Below are positions 1 through 8,378 of a stretch of 64,000 nt of DNA, piece by piece (the first letter of the stretch is position 1; each line of letters begins with the position of its first letter). The DNA is taken from the NCBI GenBank assembly GCA_963700425.1, contig CAVOXO010000001.1, positions 1,736,001 to 1,800,000 of the forward strand, in the 5' to 3' direction. The translations under genes were made by a program, and so were the position numbers. Below the pieces are notes generated by a model that ran no database searches, had not been told where the DNA came from, and saw only the letters and a list, made by a program, of their open reading frames with translations. The stretch comes from CAVOXO01 sp963700425 (GTDB lineage Bacteria > Actinomycetota > Acidimicrobiia > Acidimicrobiales > Microtrichaceae).

Positions 1-36
1 GTGAATCCGTGGTGGAACCTCTGAGGACTCCCCCTT

Positions 37-352
37 TCACCGGCGCGGCGCGCTCCAGTCGCCGTCGACCCCGACGACATCGACGTCGCTGAAGCCGGGG
101 GCTTCGCTGCAGAGCGCCCGAAACTTCTCCGCGAACGCATCGGTCTCGACACGCTCGGGGATTCTCGACTGCCGCCTCTGCCGACTCGAACGACACGGCC
201 ACCACGAATCGCCCCGGGGACGAGTGGCTCTCTGCCAACGTTGCCGCGACCGCCGTACCTTTGCCGATGGCGTCAGCGCTCCACCGGACCATCAGCTCCA
301 GGAACTCGGCGCGCTGCGTCGTGGCGACATCGATTGAGTGAAGGAACGCCAT
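37..352 (-). pseudogene. small monooxygenase-like protein, frameshifted
   Basis: Read on the minus strand from ATG at 352, one frame gives MAFLHSIDVATTQRAEF and continues as a plausible small globular protein to about VSFESAEAAVENP. The reading then has to move by one base near 156-165 (a CCCC run) to continue as ERVETDAFAEKFRALC and end at 37 with DWSAPRR. The repaired protein would be about 104 residues; the 316-nt span fits one extra base. Size and the hydrophobic VVAVSF strand resemble small ferredoxin-like (antibiotic biosynthesis monooxygenase-type) proteins, but that is only a guess. It lies left of att1, so it is probably cargo of the partial element Z. The frameshift may be real decay or a sequence error. 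Confidence 0.5.
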
Positions 353-610
353 CGTCGGTCTCGGTTCTGCGGGTCCGGAGGCGGGACGTCCCACGGCGGG
401 TGGCTCGCTGCGGCGAGCCTCCCACACCCCTCTCGACGCCAGTGTGGAGATGAACCGGGCCGGCGTGACGCCGCTACTCGCTCCCCGAGATGTCGTCGGC
501 AGCTCCGCACGGCTCACGGGATCGACGCGGTCGCTCGAGCCGGGACTTTGGTCCGTTCCGCCGGGGCGACGCCCGACGTAGCCTCACCTCACGACTCGGG
601 AGGTGCGGAC

Positions 611-1087
611 ATGTCCCAACGGCAGCGAGCGATCCGGGCGGCGACTGTGGTGATCGGTGCGGTGGCGGTCCTCGCGATGTCGGGGTGCACGCCCCCCTCG
701 GGGCTACCGACCCGCCAGTACGCGATCGACGACTTCTGCACCCTCGAGGTGCGCATCGTGCAGGACGGCACCACGTCCTACGTCGCTGCTCGGTCCTTCG
801 GGCTCTGGTGGGTGGACGGCGGGATCCTGGGAGGTCCGAACCAGGGCTGTGGCGCCTGGAGGCTGGTGTCGATCGAGGCAGAGGCCACCGAAGGTTCGAA
901 CTACTGCAGCTTCTACTCCGAGTACCCGTCCCCGCTCCGGCCGGGGTGCAGCAGGTACGAACCCGGCTGGTACCAGGCCGCGGCTCCGGGCTCACTGATT
1001 GGCGCCGAGGTGCGCCTGTGCCGCCAGGACACGCAGTACGGGTACTGCGATGGGCTGGAAAACCGAGTCTTCCAGGTCTCGCCGTAG
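611..1087 (+). CDS. small secreted lipoprotein, function unknown
   Basis: A 158-residue protein with a textbook lipoprotein signal: an Arg-containing N-terminus, a hydrophobic run and the lipobox LAMSGC at about residues 17-22, so the mature protein should be attached to the outer face of the membrane. The mature part contains six further cysteines (for example FCTLEV, NQGCGAW, NYCSFY, RPGCSRY, RLCRQD, GYCDGL), suggesting disulfide bonds. The start ATG at 611 is preceded by GGGAGGTG about 5 bases upstream. A TAGCCT box at 579-584 could be the -10 element. No family was recognised. It sits left of att1, probably as cargo of the partial element Z. Confidence 0.75.
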   Translation: MSQRQRAIRAATVVIGAVAVLAMSGCTPPSGLPTRQYAIDDFCTLEVRIVQDGTTSYVAARSFGLWWVDGGILGGPNQGCGAWRLVSIEAEATEGSNYCSFYSEYPSPLRPGCSRYEPGWYQAAAPGSLIGAEVRLCRQDTQYGYCDGLENRVFQVSP

Positions 1088-1230
1088 ATCTCGCGAGGAG
1101 CTGAATCCCGGGTCGGTCCGAGCGGCCCCTGGAGTTGACCCGCTGTCAAGGATCCACGTCACCATGAAGACGGGCCGGCTCCGTTCCCGAACTCGGCGCG
1201 GTGACGACGGCACGTGGCGGACACCGGAGT

Positions 1231-1299
1231 TGGTTACCAAACCCCGCTTTCGTCGGTCCGCTGTCCGACGGAAACCCTGATCCCCCTGAAGGGAACTGG
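1231..1299. repeat. right-end sequence of a partial integrative element (Z) left of att1
   Basis: The block TTGGTTACCAA (1231-1241) followed by a conserved 40-bp segment with the inverted repeat CGTCGG/CCGACG (1248-1287) is nearly the same as the block left of att2 (arm repeat 7110-7132, then 7140-7179). At att2 this block is the right end of element A. Its presence left of att1 shows that a third, related element ended here. The inverted repeat may also serve as a terminator for tRNA-side transcription running leftwards. Confidence 0.6.
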
Positions 1300-1342
1300 T
1301 GGGCCGTGAGGGATTCGAACCCCCGACCCCCTCGCGCGTCAT
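1300..1342 (-). repeat. att1: tRNA-Val 3'-half copy (attachment site)
   Basis: These 43 bases repeat the 3' half of tRNA-Val(GAC) from discriminator base through the T arm to the anticodon loop (GCGTCAT), then diverge. The 5' half of the tRNA is absent, so this is not a functional tRNA gene. It is the left junction (attL) of element A. The same segment recurs at 7192-7234 and in the intact tRNA at 10446-10487. Confidence 0.85.
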
Positions 1343-1445
1343 TCCGTTTCGCCGGTCTATTGCGGACCACGACGGACGCCAGATCCCAGTGTTCTCGGGG
1401 TTTTCGTCCGAATCCGTTCGGGGCGGTCGGAGAGAATCGCGGACT

Positions 1446-1467
1446 TTGGCTACCCTTTTGGGTACCC
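1446..1467 (+). repeat. arm-type integrase site pair, left end of element A
   Basis: TTGGCTACCC at 1446-1455 and TTGGGTACCC at 1458-1467, a direct repeat with 12-bp phasing. The same pair occurs about 150 bp inside att2 and near the tRNA-side end of element B. The position just inside both element ends is what arm-binding sites of tyrosine integrases show; binding itself is inferred. Confidence 0.6.
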
Positions 1468-1711
1468 CTGGAACGGCCTGAACGGAGAGTGGACCAGGTC
1501 GCTGGTCGTAACGCGAATCAGGATCGGGTGACAGTGCCGTCGCCTGCGGTGTGCGACCCTGTTCTGATGCAGCTGGAGGGTGCTGTGATATCGGTAGTGC
1601 ACCCGATTGAGCCACCGCGCGGCCTCACTTACAATGCGGAATATCCTGCCGAGGCGGGTCCGTGTACTCGGTCCGCCAGTTGTTCAAGTGCCAGTAGGAG
1701 GAGCGGACAGC

Positions 1712-2266
1712 GTGGCCTACATCAACCTACCGGAGGGGTTGCCGGGCATTCTCGGACCGATGACGTTCCGGCCTGAAACTGCCAAGCCGCTGAATGATCT
1801 CGCCGAGGTACTGCTGCGGTCCCCCAATACGCTCGAACGAGGTGAGCGTGAGCTGATCGCCATGTACGTATCTCGGCTCAACCAGTGCCACTTCTGCCAT
1901 ACCTCGCACGCAACGTTCGCGGCGCTGCAACTCGAGGGCGGGTGGGATGTCGTCGACGCAGTACTAGCGGACCCCGAAGGCACCGAGGCAGTCTCTTCAA
2001 AGCTGCGCTCGCTATTGAGCATCGCGGCCCTGGTTCAGCAGGGTGGATCGGCCGTAACCCAGGAGGCGATCGACGCTTCCCACGCCGAGGGTGCGACCGA
2101 CACGGAGATTCACGACACCGTGCTAATCGCCGCGGCTTTCTGCATGTTCAACCGGTACGTCGATGGCCTTGGCACTTGGGCTCCTCCGAACCGCGATGAC
2201 TACGCCGAGAACGGTCAGATGATCGTTGACGCCGGATACGCGAGCTCCACTCCACCCCTTGGCTGA
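1712..2266 (+). CDS. AhpD-like (carboxymuconolactone decarboxylase family) peroxidase-related protein
   Basis: A 184-residue all-helical protein of the AhpD/CMD superfamily. The redox motif is visible as ERELIAMYVSRLNQCHFCHTSH: an upstream Glu followed by CxxC and a His three residues later, the arrangement used in alkylhydroperoxidase catalysis. The GTG start at 1712 was chosen because GGAGGAG lies at 1697-1703 and the upstream extension in the same frame is not protein-like. It probably reduces peroxides in the cytoplasm or acts as a thiol-dependent antioxidant; the substrate is not evident. It is the first gene inside element A. Confidence 0.8.
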   Translation: MAYINLPEGLPGILGPMTFRPETAKPLNDLAEVLLRSPNTLERGERELIAMYVSRLNQCHFCHTSHATFAALQLEGGWDVVDAVLADPEGTEAVSSKLRSLLSIAALVQQGGSAVTQEAIDASHAEGATDTEIHDTVLIAAAFCMFNRYVDGLGTWAPPNRDDYAENGQMIVDAGYASSTPPLG

Positions 2267-2594
2267 CGACGTCGAGTTGGGTGGGCAGCCCCCGAGGCCC
2301 TCGGACACAAGCTCAAACCCAGGCGATAGGCGCCACTCGGGGGTTTGGCGATGCCGGTCCTCCGACAACAACCGCCACAAGCCCGAGAGCAGCCACTCGA
2401 TGCTGCGTGACCTTGGTCCTCCCACGCCATCGCGTTTGTGCGGGGTGAACCTGTGCAGGTCGTTCACATTCACGTAGTTCTCCTGGTTCATCATGGAGAG
2501 CGGCTCCTCCAGTCGCGGTCGTGCTTGGTCGCTCGACACGCTGGAGGGGCCGCCCAGATCGGTGGTGGATGCCAGCCAGAAGACCCCGGCACCC
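2267..2594. other. no supported gene
   Basis: A 328-bp stretch after the AhpD-like gene. A minus-strand ORF (ATG at 2494, running back to 2123) begins with MNQENYVNVNDLH but would overlap the AhpD-like gene by 144 bp and resembles no family I recognise. It may be a fragment of a lost gene. Confidence 0.4.
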
Positions 2595-2861
2595 ATGTCG
2601 GTTTTCAATGATCGTGAATGTCAGTTCTCAGTGATCGCTCACACCCTCCTCATCGGCCGCGCCGCGAAGTGGCTCACCGCCAACGCCGCCGAGCTCATGG
2701 CGACCCTCATCACACCGGCAGCGGTCGCGATTCTCGACACCGCCGCCGAACTGGCCCCGCTAGTCGAAGCCCTCGACACGGCCGACGACGACGCCACCGA
2801 CCCCGAGAGGGCTTGGATCGGCGAGCTCGTGCTGGGACGCCGCGGCGCGAACACCCCGTGA
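2595..2861 (+). CDS. hypothetical protein, element A cargo
   Basis: An 88-residue ORF, not recognised. The middle is Ala/Leu-rich and helical (AELMATLITPAAVAILDTAA) and the C-terminal third is acidic with a final basic RR. No clear ribosome binding site precedes ATG 2595 and an upstream in-frame ATG exists at 2493. Its stop codon overlaps the GTG of the next tiny ORF, which is the main argument that it is translated. It may be a chance ORF in GC-rich DNA. Confidence 0.35.
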   Translation: MSVFNDRECQFSVIAHTLLIGRAAKWLTANAAELMATLITPAAVAILDTAAELAPLVEALDTADDDATDPERAWIGELVLGRRGANTP

Positions 2862-2947
2862 CTACCACTGACGAACCCGACACCGACCCGGCACGGCCGC
2901 TCCCCGCACAACTCCGCACCCCGGCCCGGAAGGTCGGCGCCGGGTAA
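2858..2947 (+). CDS. 29-residue ORF coupled to the preceding one
   Basis: GTG at 2858 overlaps the preceding stop (GTGA) and encodes a Pro/Thr/Asp-rich peptide beginning VTTTDEPDTDPARPLPAQ and ending at TAA 2947. The stop/start overlap suggests translational coupling. Nothing else can be said, and it may not be real. Confidence 0.25.
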   Translation: MTTTDEPDTDPARPLPAQLRTPARKVGAG

Positions 2948-3171
2948 GCGGTCAGCGATCGGCACGCGACCCGAGTGGGCGCCCAAGACAATGACGCGGC
3001 GTGACCGGTACCGCCTCGACCCTTCGCCCCCCATCCCCGGGGGGCGGGGCCGCCGTCCCGTTGCGACGCAGGGAGACCGGCGGTTGCGCTCGATTTGCTT
3101 CGTCGCTGTTGGGGGCCTCCACGACGACGCCCTCGCTTGGCTGCCCAGAGAGGCCGGGCGGCCAACAGCGG

Positions 3172-3492
3172 CTACGTACACGAGGGGCCAGACGGCTCGG
3201 GCCAGATCGTGTAGCAGAGGGGCCACTCATTGATGGGACCCCCGAACGGTCCATAGAGGCTTTGGCAGCCAATCGGGTACTTCGCACGGTAGTAGTCGTC
3301 GCCGCCAGTGCTGTTGTCGCGGATGTGGTCATAGTCGGACTCGTAACACACCACCCTCAACTTCCCGTCGGAGAAGTCGAGTGTGCACGAGCTGAGCGCC
3401 ATCACTGCAGCAGCAATCGCAACCGCTCCCCAACGCCTGCGGTGTCGGCTCTTCCGAGTTGCGCCATCTAGTCCTTGTGTCGTCTTCATCAT
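3172..3492 (-). CDS. small lipoprotein with DFSDGKLRVVCY motif
   Basis: A 106-residue protein. The ATG at 3492 follows GGAGGC by a good distance. A basic N-terminus (SRHRRR) leads into a hydrophobic segment and the lipobox MALSSC, so it should be a membrane-anchored exported protein. The mature part starts TLDFSDGKLRVVCYESDYD and contains four cysteines. No family recognised. A frameshifted relative lies just upstream on the same strand (3641-3978), sharing DFSDG(K/Q)LRVVCYxSDYD, so this is a local duplication inside element A. Confidence 0.7.
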   Translation of the reverse strand: MMKTTQGLDGATRKSRHRRRWGAVAIAAAVMALSSCTLDFSDGKLRVVCYESDYDHIRDNSTGGDDYYRAKYPIGCQSLYGPFGGPINEWPLCYTIWPEPSGPSCT

Positions 3493-3640
3493 GATGCCTC
3501 CGTCGGCACCGCGATCCATACGGACCGAGGTCTCTCTGGGAGAAGGGGCTTTCGTCCCTCCGGCGCCGACATCGGAACCTCCCGAACCAGCGCGGCAGAG
3601 GCACCGTTGGCACCCAGGACCCGACTGTGAGAGACGGCGC

Positions 3641-3978
3641 TCAGGGCTGAGGAAAGAGGGTCACCCCGTACCGTGGAAACGCCGACTCCCCGTATTGGGG
3701 ATCGTAGAAGCCGGGGCAACCGGGTGTCTTCGACGTGTAGTAGCCGTATCCGCCGAGGTCCACAGAATAGTCGTAGTCGGACGCGTAGCACACCACCCGA
3801 AGCTGCCCGTCGGAGAAGTCGTCGCGTGGGGGAGGAACCCGTACGCCTACCACGACACGGCCGAGGGAGGTGGAAAAGCCGTTGCCGCCAGAAGCGCAAC
3901 GACGGCTGCGAGCGCCATGAGGCGAGTCTTCTTGAGCGTCACGACGACCCGATTCCTGTTCCGCGATGTCTTCCGCAT
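3641..3978 (-). pseudogene. frameshifted relative of the DFSDGKLRVVCY lipoprotein
   Basis: From ATG 3978 (GGGAGG upstream) the first frame encodes a signal-like sequence (VTLKKTRLMALAAVVALLAA) and stops at 3847. The homologous mature part, with DFSDGQLRVVCYASDYD and a tail ending in PRYGVTLFPQP, lies in another frame and runs to 3641. A frame change near 3850-3880 would join them. The motif shows common origin with the gene at 3172-3492. Whether the break is mutation or sequence error cannot be told here. Confidence 0.6.
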
Positions 3979-4455
3979 GACAACCTCCCGAGAATCGTGC
4001 CCGAGCGGCGTTCTCCCTCTTGCCGCGCAACCTAAGACGAACACCACCGCGCCGGTAGGGGCAGAGGTCCCGACCGGCAGACTGTGACACCAGACGGTGT
4101 CATCTTTAGTGTGCGCCCGACGCGCCACCCCCCGCCTAGTCAACAAATCTCTCCCCGAGGTGGTGGGGGGGTGACCCCCAGAGCCCGGGGCCGAACATCG
4201 GCGAGGAATGCACATTTCGGTCCGTACAGGCGCCGACGATGCAGACTGTTGCGCTTGAGGCGATCGCCTCCGGGGTCAGCATAATGGGTGACCTCCGTCT
4301 GCGGGTTTCCCCAGGCGCCGCGCCGGTCTCGGGTTGTAGAGGAGCAGACCCGAACAGCACGCCGTCGTGTTGCCGAATCGTCGACACGTCACAGCTCGGC
4401 AGTCGGAAGAAGAGAGTCGGCAGAGCGATCTGGCGCGATCGTACGATGGGGTCTC
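3979..4455. other. intergenic stretch with a perfect hairpin
   Basis: No gene is supported in these 477 bp. At 4085-4102 there is a perfect inverted repeat TGACACC-agac-GGTGTCA. It has no T-run, so it is more likely an operator for the leftward lipoprotein gene, about 110 bp upstream of its start, than a terminator. The rest is low-complexity GC-rich sequence. Confidence 0.4.
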
Positions 4456-5166
4456 ATGTCATGCAGATTCTGCGGTTCTGCCGAGCCCGCTTCTAGGGAA
4501 CACGTTTTCTCGCGCCCCATCGCCGACGCCCTCGGCGTCGACCGAAGTGGGTTCAGCAATGCCTCGATGGGTTCCTCGCTCAGCACGGTGCAGTCGATCC
4601 GGAGCGTCGACGATTGGTCCGTGAAGTTGCCATGCAAGAAGTGCAACGAGGGGTGGATGAACGACCTGGAGGGACCCGCCGCTTCGCAGTTGCGCCACCT
4701 TCGAGTCAACACGAAACGGCCGATCTCCAGCGACGGGGCCGCCGTGTTGACGCGATGGTTGGCCAAGACCGCATACCTTCTGATCTTTCGCGGAGCTGGG
4801 GGCACGTAGAGACAACGCCGACGGGATCTCTGCAAAAGACGATCCGCTGTTGGCTAGGGAGCTTGCCTCCGGAGCACCGCTGGGAAGAGTCGCTGTCGGG
4901 TCACGCGAACCGACTCGCGTCACCCCGCGCACTACTGCATCGGAAACCCAACAACATCGAACGGTCTTGATTGCCGGTCAGTCAACGTAATGGTGTTCGG
5001 AGCCGGGGAGCTTCAGTTCTGGGTCGTCGTGCCTCAAGAGTGTCCGGTGCGAATCGAGTTCCCTGAAGGGATCCGCCGACTCGAACGAGGCGTGACCACT
5101 TCTTCGTTGCCAACGAGGGCATGGGACGACATGGATTGCACGACCGTTGCCGTCGTGCGGCCATGA
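4456..5166 (+). pseudogene. HNH-type nuclease-like gene, doubly frameshifted
   Basis: The N-terminal part (4456-4809) reads MSCRFCGSAEPASREHVFS, then CKKCNEGWMNDLE. The paired CxxC motifs and the (S)REHVF histidine are typical of small HNH-like proteins found on mobile DNA. The frame ends after AYLLIFRGAGGT. One base over, the text continues (LGRVAVGSREPTRVTPRTTA, then HRTVLIAGQST) to 4990, and then returns to the first frame as MVFGAGELQFWVVVPQECPV, ending at 5166. Repaired length is about 236 residues. Two compensating shifts lie near the G-run at 4797-4801 and near 4988. If intact it could be a defence or homing-type nuclease; that is an inference. Confidence 0.6.
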
Positions 5167-5244
5167 GGTGGGGCTCACGTTTCGAATGTAATCCACCACG
5201 GCGTCGCACAGGTGACCGAGCGACTCGGTCGGCACCAGGCTGCG

Positions 5245-5326
5245 TAGAATGGGATCACAACCCAGGTGGGGGCGGCGCTGCGCCTAACAGCCCGCCCCCT
5301 GGCCAACACCCCATGGAGGTGCTGAC
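5245..5326 (+). promoter_or_regulatory. integrase A leader: -10 box and GC hairpin
   Basis: TAGAAT at 5245-5250 looks like a -10 element. Between it and the integrase start lies a stem GGGGGCGG (5268-5275) / CCGCCCCC (5292-5299) with a 16-base loop, then GGAGGT at 5315-5320 as ribosome binding site. A leader hairpin before an integrase could limit its expression. Confidence 0.4.
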
Positions 5327-6520
5327 ATGAGCGACGCTACCCGTCCCACGACGACCAGCGAACCGGCCCGCAAGGGTCGACGAGGCCACGGCGAAGGGGC
5401 GATCTTCCGAGATTCGTCCGGCATGTGGGTCGCCCGCATCGACGCCGGCACCGGACCGACTGGCAAACGGCGTCGAGTGGTCCGCAAGGCCAAAACGAAG
5501 GCCGAGGTGCTGCGCCGCATCGCGGACGCCCGCCGCGAACTGGACCGATCCGGTGGCGCCCCTGTCGACCAGTCGCAGACCGTCGACCAGTACCTCTCAT
5601 GGTGGCTCGATGCCGTCGTGCCGCTCAGGGTGAAGGCGTCGACCGCGACCGGCTACCGGTACGTCGTCGACCACTTCCTCGCCCCGCGGGTCGGCCGTCA
5701 CCGGCTCGGCAAGTTGTCCCCCGCTCACGTGCAAACGATGGTCGGAGAACTCACCGCCGAGGGGTACACGCCGCACACGATCCGGCAGGTTGTCGGCGTC
5801 CTGTCCGGTGCGCTGAACCACGCCCTCCGATCCGAACTACTCCCCCGCAACGTGTGCACGATGGTCCAACTCCCGAAGGTGGTCCGCTCCGTCGACGACG
5901 ACACCCTCGAACCCGCCGACGTCCGCTGCGTCCTCGACAAGGTGGCCGGCACCCGGTGGGAGCCGTTCTACACGCTCGCCCTCGGCTATGGACTCCGACA
6001 AGGTGAACTACTCGCCCTCCGTTGGGCCGACGTCGATCTCGACGCCGAGGTGCCGTTCCTCCGCGTTGTCGGCACCCTGAAATGGCCTGCCCGGCAAGGG
6101 TGGATGATCGACGAACCGAAGACCGCCGCGTCGGTCCGCGTCGTCGAACTGGCCGGAGACACCGTTGCCCGGCTCCGGCAATGGCGACGGACCCAAGCTG
6201 AACAACGCCTTGCCGCGGGACCGGCGTGGACCGATCACGGTTTCGTGTTCACCACCGAAGGCGGCACCCCGATCCACGACCGCAACGCCCTACGCCGCTG
6301 GCACGAAGAGTTAAAGGCCCTCAGGCTCGACCGGCGACCGTTCCACGCCACCCGGCGCACCGCCGTGACGAACATGGCCGCCGCAGGGGTCCCGATGGAA
6401 GTCTGCGCCGCGATCGTCGGCCACTCATCAACCCGTGTCACCACAGAGATTTACAACCGTGTCAGGCCACGAGGTCGGGCCGAGGCCGCGTCGATCATCG
6501 ACCGCGTGCTCGCCGGCTAG
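5327..6520 (+). CDS. tyrosine site-specific integrase of element A
   Basis: A 397-residue phage-type integrase. Order: a basic arm-binding N-terminus with the HGEGAIF strand (20-60), a SAM-like core-binding domain (about 80-180) and the catalytic domain. The catalytic set is visible: R224 in LRQGELLALR, K265 in EPKTAAS, H340 and R343 in FHATRRTA, H366 in VGHSS and nucleophile Y376 in EIYNRV. ATG 5327 follows GGAGGT. It should recombine the tRNA-Val 3' segment with the element's att. It is closely similar to the integrase at 8776-9954. No excisionase lies beside it, unlike element B, so excision may depend on its neighbour. Confidence 0.95.
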   Translation: MSDATRPTTTSEPARKGRRGHGEGAIFRDSSGMWVARIDAGTGPTGKRRRVVRKAKTKAEVLRRIADARRELDRSGGAPVDQSQTVDQYLSWWLDAVVPLRVKASTATGYRYVVDHFLAPRVGRHRLGKLSPAHVQTMVGELTAEGYTPHTIRQVVGVLSGALNHALRSELLPRNVCTMVQLPKVVRSVDDDTLEPADVRCVLDKVAGTRWEPFYTLALGYGLRQGELLALRWADVDLDAEVPFLRVVGTLKWPARQGWMIDEPKTAASVRVVELAGDTVARLRQWRRTQAEQRLAAGPAWTDHGFVFTTEGGTPIHDRNALRRWHEELKALRLDRRPFHATRRTAVTNMAAAGVPMEVCAAIVGHSSTRVTTEIYNRVRPRGRAEAASIIDRVLAG

Positions 6521-6902
6521 GCCTGGTCTTGGTCTCGTTCTTCGAAATCGATCGGGGGCCTGGCTCTCGGCACATCCACACCGCCGCCAGCCGAACTGCG
6601 GGGGCCCCTCGGGAGCCTCATTCTGCGGCACAACGACACCGCCGTCAGTCCCGAACCGCGGGCTTCTCGTCTTGACCCGCAGGCCGCTGGCTCTGCCTGA
6701 TCCGACATGCTCACTCCTGGTCCAATTCGGTGAGCGATCACTCTTGATGGGATCATCTTCCTGCGCATCCGTCTCGCCCGGCCGACAACAGGATCGAACG
6801 CGCCGAACTGCAACAGTGGGATTGCCGGAACGCACGTGACCGCCGGAGTTCGCGGCTCCAGCCAGCGTGAGTTGGTCGCATCGGACTGGGTCGTCGCTGT
6901 GC
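6521..6902. other. no supported gene
   Basis: About 380 bp between the integrase stop and a decayed gene at the element's right end. ORFs here are short and overlap on all frames, without recognisable protein features. Confidence 0.4.
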
Positions 6903-7132
6903 ACTGGCATCGGTGCCATGTAGGTACCCGGCTTCGATCAGCCGTTGAATCGCCAAGCCGATCTCCGAGTATTCGCCATCGACCACCTTGGCGACATCCC
7001 TCGTGTCGAAGTGACATGCAGGGTCCTGCATTTGCGCACGGCTTTAAGGATGGGTACCTCAAGCTCGTCCCAAGTGCTCCGAATCACGGCCAGATAAACC
7101 TCCAGCGGGTTGGGTACCAACTTGGGTACCAA
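6903..7132 (-). pseudogene. gene remnant with a winged-helix-like segment
   Basis: Two adjacent minus-strand frames carry protein-like text: LEVYLAVIRSTWDELEVPIL (from about 7108) and, one frame over from 7031, DTRDVAKVVDGEYSEIGLAI followed by QRLIEAGYLHGTDAS. Together they resemble the start of a family of small actinobacterial helical proteins in which a domain-selecting helix is followed by a hit-and-run of (x)RLxEAGYL. The first codons (MVPKLVPN) are actually encoded by the arm-type repeats, so the true 5' end has been lost or fused to the element end. It looks truncated and frameshifted. Confidence 0.35.
7110..7132 (+). repeat. arm-type integrase site pair, right end of element A
   Basis: TTGGGTACCAA at 7110-7120 and again at 7122-7132, the same 12-bp phasing as the left-end pair. 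It lies about 60 bp from att2. A weaker single copy (TGGGTACCTC) is at 7051-7060. Confidence 0.6.
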
Positions 7133-7191
7133 CGGCCGTTTTCGTCGGTCCGCTGTCCGACGGAAACCCTGATCCCCCTAGAGGAAACTGG

Positions 7192-7234
7192 TGGGCCGTG
7201 AGGGATTCGAACCCCCGACCCCCTGCCGCGTCAT
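7192..7234 (-). repeat. att2: tRNA-Val 3'-half copy between elements A and B
   Basis: A second partial copy of tRNA-Val(GAC), again covering discriminator base, T arm and anticodon loop and then diverging. It serves as the right junction of element A and the left junction of element B, as expected when elements insert one after another at the same tRNA gene. Confidence 0.85.
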
Positions 7235-7340
7235 TCCGCTTTTCCGGCTTGCGGCGGACGGTCACGAACGCCGAACCCGTTGGGATTTCGGGCTTCTCGG
7301 TCCGATGTGATCCGGGGCCGTTCGGAGCGAATCGCGGACT

Positions 7341-7362
7341 TTGGCTACCCTTTTGGCTACCC
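7341..7362 (+). repeat. arm-type integrase site pair, left end of element B
   Basis: TTGGCTACCC at 7341-7350 and 7353-7362, identical copies with 12-bp phasing. The flanking sequence (atcgcggact before, ccct after) also matches the left end of element A at 1434-1469. Confidence 0.6.
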
Positions 7363-7494
7363 CTCGGAAGGCTTCCACCCCACACATCTCGCGCCCGATT
7401 GATGAGTTGTGGTCCAAGCGTCGCCACCGTCGCTTGAACAGCCCAGTCCTACCCCGATGCAGTCTGCGGGCGTGTGTCACAGAGGACGCAGCGC

Positions 7495-7935
7495 TCATCC
7501 ATCCATGTGAGCCTTGACAGCGCCGAGCAGCCCTCTGCCGATGTTCTTGCCGCCGAATTTTCGGTAGGCGAAACCGAGCACACCACCAGCGTCTACGTCG
7601 GTGATCGTGAGCTGGAGCGTCACCCCATCCCCATGAGCACCAAACCTGTATTCGTGATGCGACGCAACGGTGACTCTGGAGGTCCGGTACTGCTCGTCGA
7701 ACTCGATCGTCGCCTGATCATCCGCCGTCGCTACCTCAATGCCCGACCGAGTCATGGTCCCCTCGTTGGTCTCGAGCGTCACTCGGTCCTGTCCCTGCTC
7801 GGTGAGCTCGACAGTCGTGATGCCGGGCATCGCTCTGGTGACTGCCAAGAAGTGGGCCGCAGGGTCTTCAAGATCCGTCACCACCGTGAGAAAGTCGCAA
7901 TCGAGATCAGTGCTGCCTTCGTACCAAACGGACAT
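7495..7935 (-). CDS. SRPBCC-fold protein (START-like)
   Basis: A 146-residue protein starting at ATG 7935 behind GGGAGG, beginning MSVWYEGSTDLDCDF. The pattern of a first strand, a helix with DPAAHFLAV, a series of beta strands (RVTLETNEG, ATIEFDEQYRTSRV, VTLQLTITDV) and a long C-terminal helix is that of SRPBCC ligand-binding proteins. Ligand and role are unknown. The in-frame extension upstream to 8151 is not protein-like and overlaps the MITE-like insertion, so it was left out. Confidence 0.6.
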   Translation of the reverse strand: MSVWYEGSTDLDCDFLTVVTDLEDPAAHFLAVTRAMPGITTVELTEQGQDRVTLETNEGTMTRSGIEVATADDQATIEFDEQYRTSRVTVASHHEYRFGAHGDGVTLQLTITDVDAGGVLGFAYRKFGGKNIGRGLLGAVKAHMDG

Positions 7936-8035
7936 GGTCCCTCCCTGAATCGAGAAGGGCCTCACCGTATCGCCGCAGGACTGAGCGATCGGCCGTGGGC
8001 TTGGCAACGTCACAGAGCGATGATTTCCGCTGCCG

Positions 8036-8378
8036 TCCGCGCTTGCGGAGCAAGCCAGTCTGTGCCGCTCTGACAACCGTGTCCGCATTTGTCCGACTGG
8101 CTTTCGGGCGGCCAACACCGCAATAACGTGCGCGAAGCAGCGGGACAGCACATCAGAGGCGTTGGGCGTCGCCTCAGGGTGGGCGGACGATCGAGCGGGA
8201 TCGCCGGGCCCGTCGGTCCCCGCCGCTCCCCCGCCATCGCTGAGACATGAGCCGGCGGCAATCGCCAGCCGCTGCCCCCGCCTTGCAGCCCGACATCACC
8301 CCAGGCAGCTGCGTTCAGATCGGTTCGCAGCTGTCCGTTGTCATGACGGCACAGACTGGCTTGCTGCGCAATCGCGGA
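8036..8378. mobile_element. MITE-like element with 43-bp terminal inverted repeats
   Basis: The left end 8036-8078 and the reverse complement of 8335-8378 match over about 43 bases with only about six differences; both begin TCCGCG and share a run of 19 identical bases inside (AGCAAGCCAGTCTGTGCCG). The element is flanked by the 7-bp direct repeat GCTGCCG (8029-8035 and 8379-8385). No credible ORF lies within its 343 bp. This is the structure of a non-autonomous transposon. It lies just upstream of the excisionase gene of element B. Confidence 0.75.

Larger units (their letters stand above)
1300..7234. mobile_element. integrative element A at tRNA-Val
   Basis: About 5.9 kb bounded by direct tRNA-Val 3' repeats (att1, att2) with arm-type repeat pairs just inside both ends (1446-1467 and 7110-7132) and a tyrosine integrase near the right end (5327-6520). 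Cargo is an AhpD-like gene, two small unknown ORFs, two related lipoprotein genes of which one is broken, and a broken HNH-type gene. No excisionase was found, and a gene remnant lies next to the right end. The element therefore looks partly decayed. Borders come directly from the repeats; mobility is inferred. Confidence 0.75.

Noticed and set aside
1299..1480. Short ORF through att1 (MGREGFEPPTPSRV...)
   Set aside because: It is the well-known artefact of translating a tRNA T arm on the opposite strand; the same text appears at 7198 and 10450.
2123..2494. Minus-strand ORF beginning MNQENYVNVNDLH as a transposase start
   Set aside because: It overlaps the AhpD-like gene by 144 bp, shows no DDE or HTH pattern and has no inverted ends nearby.
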